DNA of 64,000 bases from Lithospermum erythrorhizon (taxonomy: Eukaryota; Streptophyta; Magnoliopsida; Boraginales; Boraginaceae), in NCBI GenBank assembly GCA_019722365.1, contig JADFUC010001357.1, positions 496,001-560,000 of the forward strand. The letters run 5' to 3'. Of the stretch, positions 37,001 to 48,799 are shown one piece after another (within the stretch, counting starts at the first letter, position 1; every line of letters starts with the position of its first letter). Both the position numbers and the translations under genes were made by a program. Below the pieces are notes generated by a model. The model was not told the DNA's origin. It saw only the letters and a program-made list of their open reading frames with translations, and did no database searches.

Positions 37001-39274
37001 CAGTGCGTAATTAATTACTCCCTTTAAAAAGTTTCTAACTTATTTTTTCTCAAAAGTATTTTAATTTAGATGGATTGTTTTAAAATTTTGAATACTTTGG
37101 TAAATGTCTTCGTAAATGGAATATCGAAAGATGGTATTTTGAATGTATGTTGTTATTAACATGATTATTTTGATTTGAGTTAATGTTATGTGTGTCAATT
37201 AAGAATACAAACAAAGTTTGTCACTTTTGATCACGACACAGTCTTTTAATTTTGGTGGAACAATGTTGTGATCATAGACACTCTCCTAGACATTAAATAG
37301 TTAATTGTTTAGGAGAAACCTCTTGTTGTTGTTTACTCCCCCAGACATTAAAGATGGTATTTTTTGCATTTGTTTTCTTAAACATCTTTAACTTTATTGT
37401 TATGTGTAAATTTTATTGGTTGAGAAGTTGACCATCCTTGAAAATGATAGGATTTTATGATCTCATAGTTTTCCAATTCACTAATAAAATAAGTTTTTAG
37501 CTAAACAATCAATTATTAAAAGATGGAAGGAGAGTTATACTGAGGGGTCGGTCCTTATTGGTCTCTAATGGTTTTTCCAACGGAAAACTCGTTTGTCAAG
37601 GGTGAATATGACTTATACAGTTTGTGATCTGTCTTCTAGTCTTAACTGATATGATAGTATCAACTAATTTGTGGTTTGAGTAATGTGTTTTATGTCCACT
37701 AACTGGTCTCTTATCCAGATTATGGTCATGTGGCCATTGAAGTTGCTACTTTCCGCTGGTGCAAGTTCATAAACCAAGCCTCCGATTTCTGCCTTTAAGC
37801 ATCTAAAAACATATGAGATTTATTATTCAGTTTCCCTGCTAGATTTACAATTATGCACTCCCAAAAAATTCTATTACTCCACTTTCATATGTTTGATCTT
37901 TTGAATTCTGTGCAGGGTGGGGACTTGAGATACTGCCAGAAGTGCTCTCACTATAAGCCTCCACGTGCCCACCATTGCCGTATCTGTAACAGATGTGTCT
38001 TACGAATGGTATGCCAGATCTATATTTCTATCGTCGTCTTCTTTTTATTCTAAATTCAGAGGCTAACATGTTAAGTAATTCTGCTTCTTGATTACAAGGA
38101 TCACCATTGCATATGGTTGAACAATTGTGTGGGACATGCAAACTATAAATTCTTCCTCATTTTTGTAATGTATGCAGTTATAGCATGCATATACTCCCTG
38201 GTATGTGGTTCTTCTTTTCATATTTCAAAATGGAGCTTTCATTTGTTTAGCATATAATTATTTTATGTATAGCAGTATAGCTTATAGATGAATCCCTTGA
38301 TGTTTACCCACAATTCCCTTTCCCATGTTTCAATCTCTGATTGTTTTCCATTTTGAAACATTAGCGTCCTCTGTTTTTGCAACCTGTTAGATATGCTTAC
38401 AGAGCGCTCTCTGATAACCTGTTATGTCTCAGGTTTTGCTTATAGGAAACCTAACTGTTGAGTCCCCAGAGGATAACAGAGACGAAGGTTCATTCAGAAC
38501 TGTATATGTAATATCCAATTTATTTTTCATTTTCATGTTAGATTGTTCTATGGGTTGCTTGACGATCATTTAATTTCCAGGTTATCTCTGGGATTTTTTT
38601 AGTTCCCTTAAGTATGTCCCTCGGCATTTTTATGATGTGGCATTTCTACTTACTATTACAAAATAAGACTACAATCGAGGTGCATAAAGTTGGCAATGTT
38701 GGTGTTTCATTTACTATTAAATAGCCCTTTAGATCAACCACAACTAACTATTCTATGTTTCATCTTTCAGTATCATGAAGGTGTGAGAGCCATGCTCTTG
38801 GCAGAGAAAGGAGGACCTGTATACTCGCATCCATATAATCTTGGCGTATATGAGAATCTTGTATCTGTGAGATTATTCTTTCCTCTGTTATCTCATAACT
38901 TTCTTTGCAGCATTGTATTTACAGAATAATTCCTGCCACAAATTGATACAGCTTATCCTATAAGTGTATTGTTTGCCGCTCCTTATTTGGCTACCTGATG
39001 AGGCATATAGACTTAATGGTAATCAGTAACAATTAGGGGTTAATATTACTTAATCTGTACTCTTAACAAACCTATGTTTACTTGCCATTGGACCCTAGAC
39101 ATTACAATTCTTATCTTTTATAATTTGAGTCTTAACCTATATTCAAATGTTTTCCGACAGGTATTAGGTCCGAATATCATTTTTTGGATGTGCCCCTCAT
39201 CCAGGCATATCGCTTCTGGCATTCGCTTCCGCGCAGCTCTACATAAGCTAGCAGTGAGTTCCTCTTCAAAGTAA
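34018..39274 (+). CDS. PAT16: DHHC-type protein S-acyltransferase, PAT16-like, 7 exons
   Basis: Exons: 34018(?)-34293, 37916-38008, 38099-38200, 38433-38507, 38581-38679, 38771-38866, 39161-39274; all GT-AG, phase 0. The enzyme transfers palmitate to cysteines of membrane-associated proteins. Seen: two N-terminal hydrophobic helices, TDPGRVP, cysteine-rich domain ([26 protein letters not shown]), catalytic DHHC at the start of exon 3, two more helices, then [20 protein letters not shown] and the [15 protein letters not shown] tail, closely matching Arabidopsis PAT16. Length from 34018 is about 284 residues against 286 in PAT16. Oddity: the open frame (back to a stop at 33970) has no ATG before TSDG (Met at 34126). 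The codon aligned with the expected start is ACG at 34018. Non-AUG initiation, an unseen upstream exon, or a lost start are all possible. Intron 1 is 3.6 kb and holds an old retroelement. Confidence 0.88.
34560..37065. mobile_element. Old non-autonomous LTR-type element in PAT intron 1
   Basis: Two diverged direct repeats of about 600 bp, roughly 34560-35165 and 36450-37065, share many blocks in order: catcc.atcc, ccactaataatatcacg, tctcatatacgcttc, ctcataattctaag, aataaacttttcttattcta, acaaaatactact.aaaagaagg, tttaattattttt. The ~1.3 kb between them is C-rich on this strand, non-coding and unlike the flanks. This is the layout of a TRIM/LARD-type LTR element with decayed LTRs. Primer-binding site, polypurine tract and target duplication are not recognisable, so exact ends are approximate. 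The short open frames inside are not genes. Confidence 0.65.
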
Positions 39275-41013
39275 ACTATTTTGATCCTAACCTAGTGAAG
39301 AAATATGAATTGTCCTCATGCAAGCGACTCAATATACCCTGTGTTGTATCTACTGGATATACACTGCTTTATGTCTAACCATTTAGCGAAGCGAGGATCG
39401 TTCTTCAGCCCCTTGATGCAAAGTTTAAAAACCTCAATTAAATATGTAATGTTGTGATTTTCTCTACTTAAAGAAGGACTAGCATTTGTATGTTTTAAGG
39501 GAATACTTGTAGAGTTGTAGGGATAAGATTATATTGTAGATAATGTAGATTTTGTTGATTTCACACACCTGTAATAGGAGCATCTCCAGATGGAGTTATT
39601 TCGAGAAAGAATGTAACATAAATTTGGATGAAAAGAGAGCTACTTATTCATCATCAAATTTCACATTCTTTTACAGAAAGCTAGAATCTTTGTATCTCAA
39701 CATTTAAACACAAATTTTGTCCATTTAATGTAATATCATAGCTAGTATCTTTAATGTAGTTTACATTTAGCACATCATAATTTTAAATTGAAATATGTAA
39801 ATTAATAATGTTACATTTAGCATATGTAAATTGGACAATTATATGATTGAATACTTTCAAATTTAAAATAGTTTATTATCTAAATTAAAAAATACTTTAT
39901 TAAGCGAAGTTTACGAAATCAATAAAAGTGAATAAAGTTTACAATTTTAACGCGATGTAAAGATTATTAATCAAATTAAAACAAAATTAAATGAATGAGC
40001 AAGAAGTTGTAAATTTTAATGCATAAAATAGACAAAAATTAAACAACAATTATTTCAAATAAATTTTAATGGGGATTTATCACTTATTTCATGTATCAAG
40101 AAAGATAAATATATTTACATCTAAATTAGCAGTGCCACATGAGATCTACCTACTCACATTGATCTCGTACCCATAATTAGTCAATTCCAACAAAATCTAT
40201 AGACCGTGCCTGCAAATCACAAATGTCCCATTGTCCCATGCCGCTAGGTAGTCAATCAGATCGAACTTTGGAAGGTTTGACTCCATTTATATTAAATAAA
40301 GTTGAATTAAATTCGTTAGAAATAATTGTTTAGTTAAGTCAAATGTTTCTAGTGTTCGATTTTAATGTTTCACTCAATGTCAACTACTAATTTTTTTTTT
40401 TTTTGAAATGTGTTGATGCATATTATGAATACACATTACTAGTTTAATTTACATATTGTATATTGATTGCTCTAACAGATTATTAATATACATTATTAAT
40501 TTAACAATTTATAAAATACTTATGAAGTCCAGATGAGGTCGATTCAAAATCAATCTAAGTAAAGGTTGACTCGATTTGAACTTCAAGTAATCACATTTTC
40601 GGGTCAAGGAACTCGAGTGGAATCACGTCAAGCATTTGACTCCATTTAAGCTCGAGTGGTCGACACATTTAAGATTTTTCTTATCCTATTTCACACTAAA
40701 ATAAAAAAATTTCTATCTAAGTGATATAAAAAGAAAAATAGAATTACAAGGCGATGTTCTATTTTTGGAGGTCTTGAATTAAGGTCACACAATAAGGTGA
40801 AGTAGAAATTTACCACATACTTTTGATCTCCATGATCGGATCAACAGCGGTCGTTCCATTTCCACCGACAACTAAAAAGATGATGAATAATAAGGTTTTA
40901 GTTTTTTATAATCTAAGATGAGGTGTGATATTAGAGGTTATGATTAATCGGATGAAGTTGAAACGTAGTTATAGTAAAACCATTTACGGAGTATTACATA
41001 ATGAATTAAAAAG
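39275..41013. other. PAT 3' flank and intergenic
   Basis: The first ~350 bases look like 3' UTR, including an element-like ggagcatctccag near 39578. The rest is AT-rich and unassigned up to the FHY1 promoter. Confidence 0.45.
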
Positions 41014-41020
41014 GCGCGTG
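41014..41020 (-). promoter_or_regulatory. FHY3/FAR1-binding site (FBS) in the FHY1 promoter
   Basis: The plus strand reads GCGCGTG, i.e. CACGCGC on the minus strand. This is the exact FBS motif through which FHY3 and FAR1 activate FHY1 and FHL in Arabidopsis. It lies about 215 bp before the ATG. Motif and position are seen; binding is inferred. Confidence 0.6.
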
Positions 41021-41234
41021 GATGATCAGCTGGTGAGATGTCGAGAGTTAGATGAGGAAACTAGTGGATGAAGTATTCTGGGATTTGCTAAGTACACTTC
41101 TCTGTTTGTATTGGAGACAGCAACATCCTCATCATCATCTCTCATTTCCTCTTATTTAATTTATGTTGCTATTAGGCAAACCTTGCTCTCTGTTTCATTG
41201 GATGTAGGAAAACTACCAGTGGAATTTTTTTGTG

Positions 41235-43923
41235 ATGATGGGAGAAACTATCAACAACCCAACTGATAATTCCAGGTTGTTAAGCTTTTCTTGTTCAATT
41301 ATCAAATTCTTGCATTGGTTTTAAGTTTTTATTCCTTCAATCTGTGCATGGAACATATCAAATATTTGGGTTCTTGGTATTTTCTTTTGATGTTGTTTAG
41401 AGTGTGTGTGTCTACCCTATATCAATATTTGATAGTTTGGTTGTTATTCAATTATTCTGTTTTTGCATCTTATCTTGCTTTGTGGTATGCTTACATTAGG
41501 ATGCATCACAAGGAAATAAAGTTGGGATTTTTTAAGTATTTTGTAATATGTGGATGAAGAACTTTCTTGAGAACATAAGTGTAAGTTCTGATCCCTAGAG
41601 ATAACACATACAATTGGCTTTGGTGTTTGTTTTATTAGAACTAATCTCACCTTCTAAGGCCATTCAGATCAATGTTACTTATGTTGTGATGTATGATCTA
41701 ATGTTGATTGCAGCGTACAATGATGTAGTCGAATTTTATTCTTGATCCGAAATCTCAGATGCACAGTTGAAAATTCATCCAATTTCATATACTACAACTT
41801 AATTAATGAACTAATATTTGAAATGCTTCAGTATTGTATATTTTTCAAGCTAAAATGTTATTAGGTTAGTTACATAAATTATTCAAATGTTAAGTAGATC
41901 ATTTGAAATGACAGTGAGGTAGTAGATGCACAGTTGAAAATTCATCCAATTTCATATATTACAACTTAATTAATGAACTAATATTTGAAATACTTCAATA
42001 TTGTATATTTTTCAAGCTAAATTGTTATTAGGTTAGTTACATAAATTAGTCAAATGTTGATAATAATGAAATTAGATAATTTGAAATGACAGTGAGGTAG
42101 TAGATGGTGATTATACAGTTTTTATTAATAGATGTTGTTAATTAGTTGAACTAGTCAATGGATTCAATATACGCAATGTTTGCCTAAGGTAAATGTAACT
42201 AAGGGATATAGGTTCATAATTACAAATCTGAGAATAGATGATCTAATGCACGTTTCAGACGATCCTATGACATGCTTGTCATTAATATGATATAAGTATT
42301 GTTGACGTTTAAACGTTTTCAGGATTATGATCATTCCCTTTAGCCTCTTCGGTTATTTGTTTCAGCATCATTTAGGTGAAGGATCGCCGGTCAGTTTAGC
42401 ACATGAGATCACTTGTGAGTTGTGATAAAATCAATCTGTGACAATTCTTATTACACCTATATACTAAGAAACTACTCATTCGACATACTTTTATTGGAAG
42501 ATAAAAAAGGTAGGCACGAAGGCCTATTCGATTTTACAGGGTTTCTCATCTTGCATAGTTAGAATAAAAGGTTATATATGTTGGTCTATGCTGGCTGTGG
42601 CATTACTTGCATAATTCCTAGATACTCTTTAAATACACAAGGACATCCACTATTAACTATGAACTTTGTTGTCCCTAGGACTTGGCCAAACGGTTGAATT
42701 TGTAAAGGCCTGCTTGATTTCTAAGGGTTTATAGTTTAAATGTGCAAATATTTCACAGTAACATGAGCACATCTCTTAGTGCTGGCAAGAATTAGTTATC
42801 CACTCTGTGGTTTACTGGGGTTTACGCTGTGCACACTTTTGGGCAATGGCTGTGATTTCCCTTGTCATTTAAAAAATAACTTGGTGGCAGATAAAGTTTT
42901 CTGGTGCATGGTCTTTCTTAGGAGGTCACTATTTGACTGTTCACCATGAATCCGTATGAAGAATCTGACTATGAATTTCATTCTTGTAAGAAGGCTTGAA
43001 ATATCTATTCACTTGAAATGTGGTCTTGTAGCTTCAGTGTCACCATTTTATTAAAAGCTCTTACTTTATTTCAGTGCTAATGGAAACCAGATGCAGACTG
43101 AAATTGCTAGCTTGAACAAGAAAAGGAAGCTTCCTGCTGAACAGTTAGGCTTGCCTTTATCAAAGCATAAAAACCTGGAAAGCAGTTATTTAGAATCTAG
43201 ATCTATAGCAAATGTCCACCCCGAAGAGCATAATACCTCTCTGATTGAAGTCGAATCTAGTAGACGATCACCGGAGGATGTCTCACAATCAGAATCAGAA
43301 AAAGATAGCAATAGTTTCTCAGGAGGCAATGCCACTACCATGTCTTTATTAGGACAGCTCAGAAATGATATCTGGTACTCTAAAGCTACTTCATCCGACC
43401 GGCCATCTACATCTTCCATCAATTTGGGCAGCACCTGTTCTACTAAAAGTCTCTATTCTTTAGAGAGTAGGTTAGTGTTGAAGGCTAGTTCAAGTTCTGA
43501 TGTGACGGAATCATCTTATAACGTTGGTGTGGAGAGAGATCTAGACCATAATAATTTTGGATCACATTCATCTCCTTACTTTGACGACGACCATGACATA
43601 GAAGTCATAAGCCATGCAGACTATACTTGTTCAGGGTTGAGACATGACAACATGGAGCAGTGTACTGAAGATGAAGATCAAGATGTCATCTACTCCAACA
43701 GTGTCATTCCGAATAACTAGGTTCTTCCATCAGGAAGTTGGTCCATCAACCAAGGTAAGAAACTGACAAACTGATATTTTCTTTCTTTGGACCCCTCAGT
43801 CACCTTTATATTGTCTTTCTGAAAAACAATGGCATTAATTCTTACGCAGATAAAGAAAAGGATGCGAAGACACTGACCATTGATAAAGAATTTGAAGAAT
43901 ACTTTTCTGCGCTTATGTTATAA
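41235..43923 (+). CDS. FHY1: FHY1/FHL-like phytochrome A nuclear-import factor with in-frame stop
   Basis: Exons 41235-41275, 43075-43754, 43850-43923; GT-AG, in phase. FHY1 and FHL carry light-activated phytochrome A into the nucleus. Seen: the N-terminal nuclear localisation region NKKRKLPAEQLGLPL (about residues 28-42), a Ser/acid-rich middle without fold, and at the gene's end TLTIDKEFEEYFSALML, the conserved C-terminal motif that binds phytochrome A. A TAG at 43718-43720 interrupts the frame 35 codons before the natural end. The bases after it (LPSGSWSINQ, then the donor CAAG/gtaaga) still read as conserved FHY1 sequence. As read, translation would stop at 228 residues and lose the phyA-binding end; read across, the frame spans 264 codons. 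A weak in-phase alternative donor at 43701 could skip the stop. Intron 1 is 1.8 kb. A second 5' exon model cannot be excluded. Confidence 0.85.
41757..42105 (+). repeat. ~170 bp tandem duplication in FHY1 intron 1
   Basis: Copies 41757-41923 and 41924-42105 both start agatgcacagttgaaaattc and end near acagtgaggtagtagatg. They differ by a few substitutions and a short insertion (gataataatgaaatta) in the second. Confidence 0.9.
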
Positions 43924-45106
43924 CCTAAATTTCGGAGTGTTCGTTACGAAAGGTTGGTGATATTGAATGCCTGAACAGCAATGTTGTTAGGTCTGACCTA
44001 CTGACCATATTATGTGTCGCTATCGATGTATATAGCCTTACTGGTTTGCATAATTAAGCTTGTTGAGAGGTACCAGAATTTCGAACGGCTTCTGTTTTTT
44101 CATATTATCTACTCTGTTTTCTGCATTCTCTGGTTGTTTTAGTCGACTTGTTTGTGGTGGATATTAAGTTATCAAGTTGCCATGTCGATTGCTCAATGGT
44201 CTGACGCAAGCTTCCACAAAAAGGTCTTGGTTTCAACTCTTGTTAGGGACATAATATATATTCTACTTTTTTTTTTTGTAGTACTTATTTTAACTGTCTT
44301 TAGTTAGTAATTTCTGTATTCGTAATTTGTAAGACAAGAAATAATCGTACTCTTCATTACTAATTTTTTAATAATATTGAAGTAGTATTGTAGATTTGTA
44401 GATATACTATATTTCACATCGGTAGTTGAAGGTGGTTATGGTGTACGATGTACTCCAGTCCACTTAATTGGTAAGAATTGTATTCTAGTTCAACTAGCTC
44501 GCAGGATATATAATCTCGACCTGTTTTTTTTCAAAATCCTTCACACAATGATACAGTTCAATCAGTGTGAATTCGTTATGCAATAATTAATTTTATATTA
44601 ATTACAATTGATATAATATTATTAAAATTATATAACATATAAGGGAAGAAAAATGAAAAGAGAATAATTGGGTAGATTAATAAGTGAAATAAGAAATCAA
44701 ATTAGATTATAATCTACTTAAAATTATAATGTGACATCTTTTTTACATTAAATTATATCTCCTCCACATAAGAAATTAGATGTTAAATTTAAAAACTCAA
44801 CAAATATAAAGTAGACAGTTTTAACATATTTGACAAACAATATGTAACTATCAAATAATTTCTCACAAAGTGACATGTATATATTAACTACTTATTGATA
44901 ACATGTGACTTCAAAAAATAATTTCTAATTGTCTCCTTCCATATTACATATAGTAGATATGGCACTGATCTCTTACCATATATAAAATGAAAGTATCAGA
45001 TTGACGGCTTTGGCGAGCTGCCCAAAAAATTTAAATTTCTATTATACCCTCAATATTCAATAAATTTAACTGCCAATAAATTTTCTCTAATTCCTTTTTT
45101 AATCAA
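43924..45106. other. FHY1 3' flank and intergenic
   Basis: About 250 bases of mixed composition likely hold the 3' UTR. The rest is AT-rich with no gene. Confidence 0.45.
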
Positions 45107-45140
45107 CTAGTAAAGGAAACGTGCGATGCACGACATGCAA
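45107..45140 (-). mobile_element. Helitron 3' terminus
   Basis: Read on the minus strand: a perfect hairpin CGTGC-ATC-GCACG, 9 bases, then CTAG, followed by T. A short GC-rich hairpin just before a CTRR end inserted between A and T is the Helitron signature. The 5' TC end, which would lie to the right, was not located, so the size is unknown. Confidence 0.6.
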
Positions 45141-45684
45141 TTGATTTTTTAAATATTTGATATATTTTTTATGTTTAATTCGAAATCATTCTTAAAATCT
45201 CTCGTAAAAACTTTCAATACTTTTGAATTTTTTTCTAATTAACACCTGACGCCTTCTCGACTAAATGTATCGATGAAACGATCATCAATATCAGATCATC
45301 GAATTCATTACGCTTCAAGTAACTTGTGACGATGAAAAGACAATTTAGAATTTTTTTAGATCCCAATATATAAAAATTCATATCTATACTAATTAAATAA
45401 TAATAATAATAATAATAAGTCTACTCAAATCATATGTTATTTAATATCACTCCCTCTCCATTTTAAATTAATTGACATGATTCCAAGCATGCTGACCACA
45501 AATTGTTTTATTCACCAACCTAAAAAATATAAAATTAATATCATTGATTCATTTTTAAAAATATTTTCATACTATTATTTTTATTATAATTTTCAATACA
45601 TATGCTAAGTAATTAATGATTAAATTTAAGGCCTCTTTAAAAAGCGTAGAAAAGTCTAATAACTTGAAATTTCAAGTGAGTACT

Positions 45685-45685
<1 letters not shown>
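45141..45685. other. Intergenic, no gene seen
   Basis: AT-rich, perhaps the body of the Helitron. A lone MITE-type end (actccctctccattttaaat) occurs near 45450 without a matching partner. Confidence 0.4.

Positions 45686-45763
<78 letters not shown>
45686..45763. repeat. (AAT)n microsatellite
   Basis: An uninterrupted AAT run of about 26 units. Likely length-polymorphic and a candidate marker. Confidence 0.95.
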
Positions 45764-46300
45764 GTTCTACATAATAATAAATAATAATTTCAAGTATTAA
45801 TAATAATAATAATAGTTCTATAAAATATATTATTATTTAACTAAAACAACAAATTATTAAAGATTAAAATGACATATGATTTAAAACCATATCATTTAAA
45901 AATGAGTAATAATATACTCCCTCCGTCTCAAAAATAGATAATCATTTAGATCAAAAGTAATTTTTATTAAGGAATGTTGAAAACTATATCGAGATTGTAA
46001 AAAGACATTGAAATGAAAAAAAAATACATCAAAATATAAAAAGTACATTAAAATGCAAACAATCAACTATTATGAAAAATAATTTTTTCTAAACGCATCA
46101 TCTATATTTCAGACGGAGAGAATAATATATGATAAGATATATTCGCTAATCAATCACGAAAGTTTATAGCTACGCAAAACTCCGAGCAAAATAATCGCGT
46201 TATTCAATACATACCTTCGAATCATTAAACACGACACGGTATAACAAACGTGCTAATTAAAAGAGGACGCACGACAACTATAAAGTATATATATTGCCAA
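45755..46300. repeat. Host repeat copy B, split by a MITE
   Basis: Partner of 21290-21925. It is continuous where copy A carries its MITE, and interrupted at 45917-46122 by a different MITE. On either side of that MITE, sequence matching copy A continues (gacatat.. before, aatcaatcacgaaa after). Confidence 0.7.
45917..46122. mobile_element. Stowaway MITE, 206 bp
   Basis: The left end CTCCCTCCGTCTC..AATAGAT and the right end ATATTTCAGACGGAGAGAA are inverted repeats, and TA flanks both sides. This is the cleanest MITE in the window. Non-coding. Confidence 0.85.
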
Positions 46301-47365
46301 ATGTATACGACGTGATCATCCTCAAAACCAGACGATGCCAATACGATTCCCTTCCAATCGAGCAATCTTAAGTATATAAAAGATAAAGATGCATTTAATA
46401 CTTATTATTACTTATTTTATCACGCTTTCAGATACCTGCATTTAAACTTTAATTATTAATTACTACTTATTATTTTAATAAATATAAAAGCATATATCAT
46501 TAAATTCGCTCTAAAAATAGCTTCATAATATCATTTTCTTATAGCTAACATATAGATTTAGAATAATTGGAGTAGTCAAAGCTTCCATCTCGATATACTC
46601 AGTGGTAAACGACAAATAAAAAATAAAAGCCGAGTAGTAGCTTAATTCTATTAAATTCTAATTTAAATTTTTTAGATAAAGCGGTAATTTAGTATTAATA
46701 GTGTGAAATGAAAGAAACACAATCATTATTCACTTGCTGATTATGAAAAACATCATAACCATGGCAACTCTAAGACGGAAAGGAGTAGTTTCATTTTTCA
46801 AACTCCTCCCAAAAATAAATAATTGAATTCTTCTTTGATATAAACTGAAAAAATCAATCAAATACCCTTTCTTTTAAAGTAATATGCTTTGAATTGGAGT
46901 TCAATGCTTGATATCCATTTGAGAATCTCTCTCATATCCTTCCCTGAACAGCCTTCAATCGCAGAGGCCATACGCGACATTTCTGCCATACTCTATAAAT
47001 TGCAGGCTCAATTCCTTCTGTGACCAACTTCTCAGATAAAGTTTCTAAGTATGAGAACTATCAAGACAACGATCGTGGGTTGAAACACATCCGAGATTTA
47101 CCTCTTACTTGTAGAGCCTGCAGATATCATAACAAAATTTCTACCAACTTATACCAATTCTACGCTCCTGGCAATCATTAAATATAACCATCATGGATGA
47201 CAGCTATATGTAATAATATTAATATCAATCAATCAAGGAAATCACATTCTATTATGGTACAAAATATCTAATAATTAATGTACAAAAATGTAATTCAAAT
47301 AATTTATAAAATAACTAAGGATATTCTAAAACTTTAAATTTCTAATACTCCGTAATAATGATGAT
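46301..47365. other. Intergenic, no gene established
   Basis: Mostly AT-rich. 46870-47120 has more balanced composition; on the minus strand a 43-codon frame ending near 46875 starts MAEMSRMASAIEG. I cannot assign it to a family. Confidence 0.4.
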
Positions 47366-48796
47366 TTTTAATATGCGAATAAATTATCTAACACTAACTT
47401 GATTCATATCATGGTAAATGCACATCTAATTGATTTATTTATATTTTAAGGTACTTTAATTAACCAACCGATTCTCTCGAAACTAATGTCTCTCAAAAAA
47501 GGCCAAGTAAATGTGTTATTAAATGTCAACTATATAAAGGCAAACTGAGGTTTTTCATTTATTATTGTAATGAAGTTCTTACTAAATATACAAATAATTA
47601 ATTTCTTAATTTATTTAAATTAGTAAATGGTTATTACTATACTGATAAAATGTTACTCCGTATTATTTTATGAGATATAATAGGAATAAATAATATATAC
47701 CCCCATTGCCATCATCGAATATAAATTAAGGTACCGTCCGTTTACTTTATACATAACTGATGCTTAAGAAAATAATTAAATGATTATTTTTTTATAAGTA
47801 AAGCAAATATTAATTGATAAAGTCTAATACATCATGTCTTGCTATATTTGGAGCGCTATTGAAGTAAAGATTGAAATCATTACAATCTATAGAATTAAAT
47901 GAGTTAATTGATATGTCTAACAAATTAACAAAACAATCAATAATAATTAGAGACCAAAAGCACTTAAACATTCATCAATTCTTTACGTCTACCATTTCCT
48001 AATAAGTTTTGCTTAATCGAAATATATCCACTCCTCAAAATAAGACTTGACGTCTACCATTTCCTAGTCGTCAATTAAAATTTAAAAATAAATGTTGCAT
48101 GAAATATTTCATTCATGTCGAGAGTATAATTAATAGATATGTTCATAACTTCATATAATATGTAAAGTTAGAATTTCATTAGTTAATCCTACTTGGTTCA
48201 ACATCATTTTCATAAAATTTCATATGGACCATTTCTACAATTATCTCAATAAACCAACCAGAAGAAAAAATCCGATTTAAAAATGCAATAGACAAATATA
48301 CGGAGCAGTTTTTTTGTTTTTATGTAAGAATATAAAGACTCACCAATGGAAAGAAGCACCAAAAACAATAAACGGAGATAAACTATCAAATTCATAGTTG
48401 TTTTGTATACGAATATATTAATAATTTGTTGATCAATAAGACTTTGTTTTTCTCTTTTATCTTTCGGGAATGGAAAGGAAAATGAATAAACCACCAAGTC
48501 ATTATATATACATAACTGATAAAATTAAGATGGGGGAGGTTCTAGCATATTAAAGTGCATTATAACTTGCTTTTGAATGCTATTATAGATAGAAATATAT
48601 TGCTTATTTTTAATATATGGGTAAATTATCTAACACTAACTGGATGCACACCCACTGATTAATTCCATTTTAAGGTAGTTCGATTAACCAAATGATTCCC
48701 TTGAAATCCTCTATATTACTATATATTGTCAACCATAGACAAACTAGAGGTTTCTCCTTTATTATTGGAATGAAATGTTTACTAAATGCATACACG
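47366..48796 (+). repeat. Direct repeat pair about 1.2 kb apart
   Basis: Copies about 47366-47592 and 48606-48796 share aaattatctaacactaact, ttttaaggta, attaaccaa, gattc, then aaact.gaggttt and ttattattg.aatgaa in order. Diverged with indels. Confidence 0.65.
48344..48395 (-). other. Possible orphan signal-peptide exon
   Basis: On the minus strand an ATG opens MNLIVYLRLLFLVLLSI and ends at a perfect phase-1 donor (G/GTGAGT). A TATATATA lies about 105 bp upstream. This is the layout of exon 1 of a small secreted cysteine-rich peptide, as in the knottin gene here. I found no second exon with cysteines in the following 1.3 kb, so it may be a relic. Confidence 0.3.
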
Positions 48797-48799
48797 TGC

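Noticed and set aside
45686..45763. CRISPR-like array
   Set aside because: It is a simple AAT microsatellite without spacers; no CRISPR array is present in the window.
46875..47003. Minus-strand frame starting MAEMSRMASAIEG
   Set aside because: Only 43 codons, no splice or family support. It could be a gene relic but I cannot assign it.
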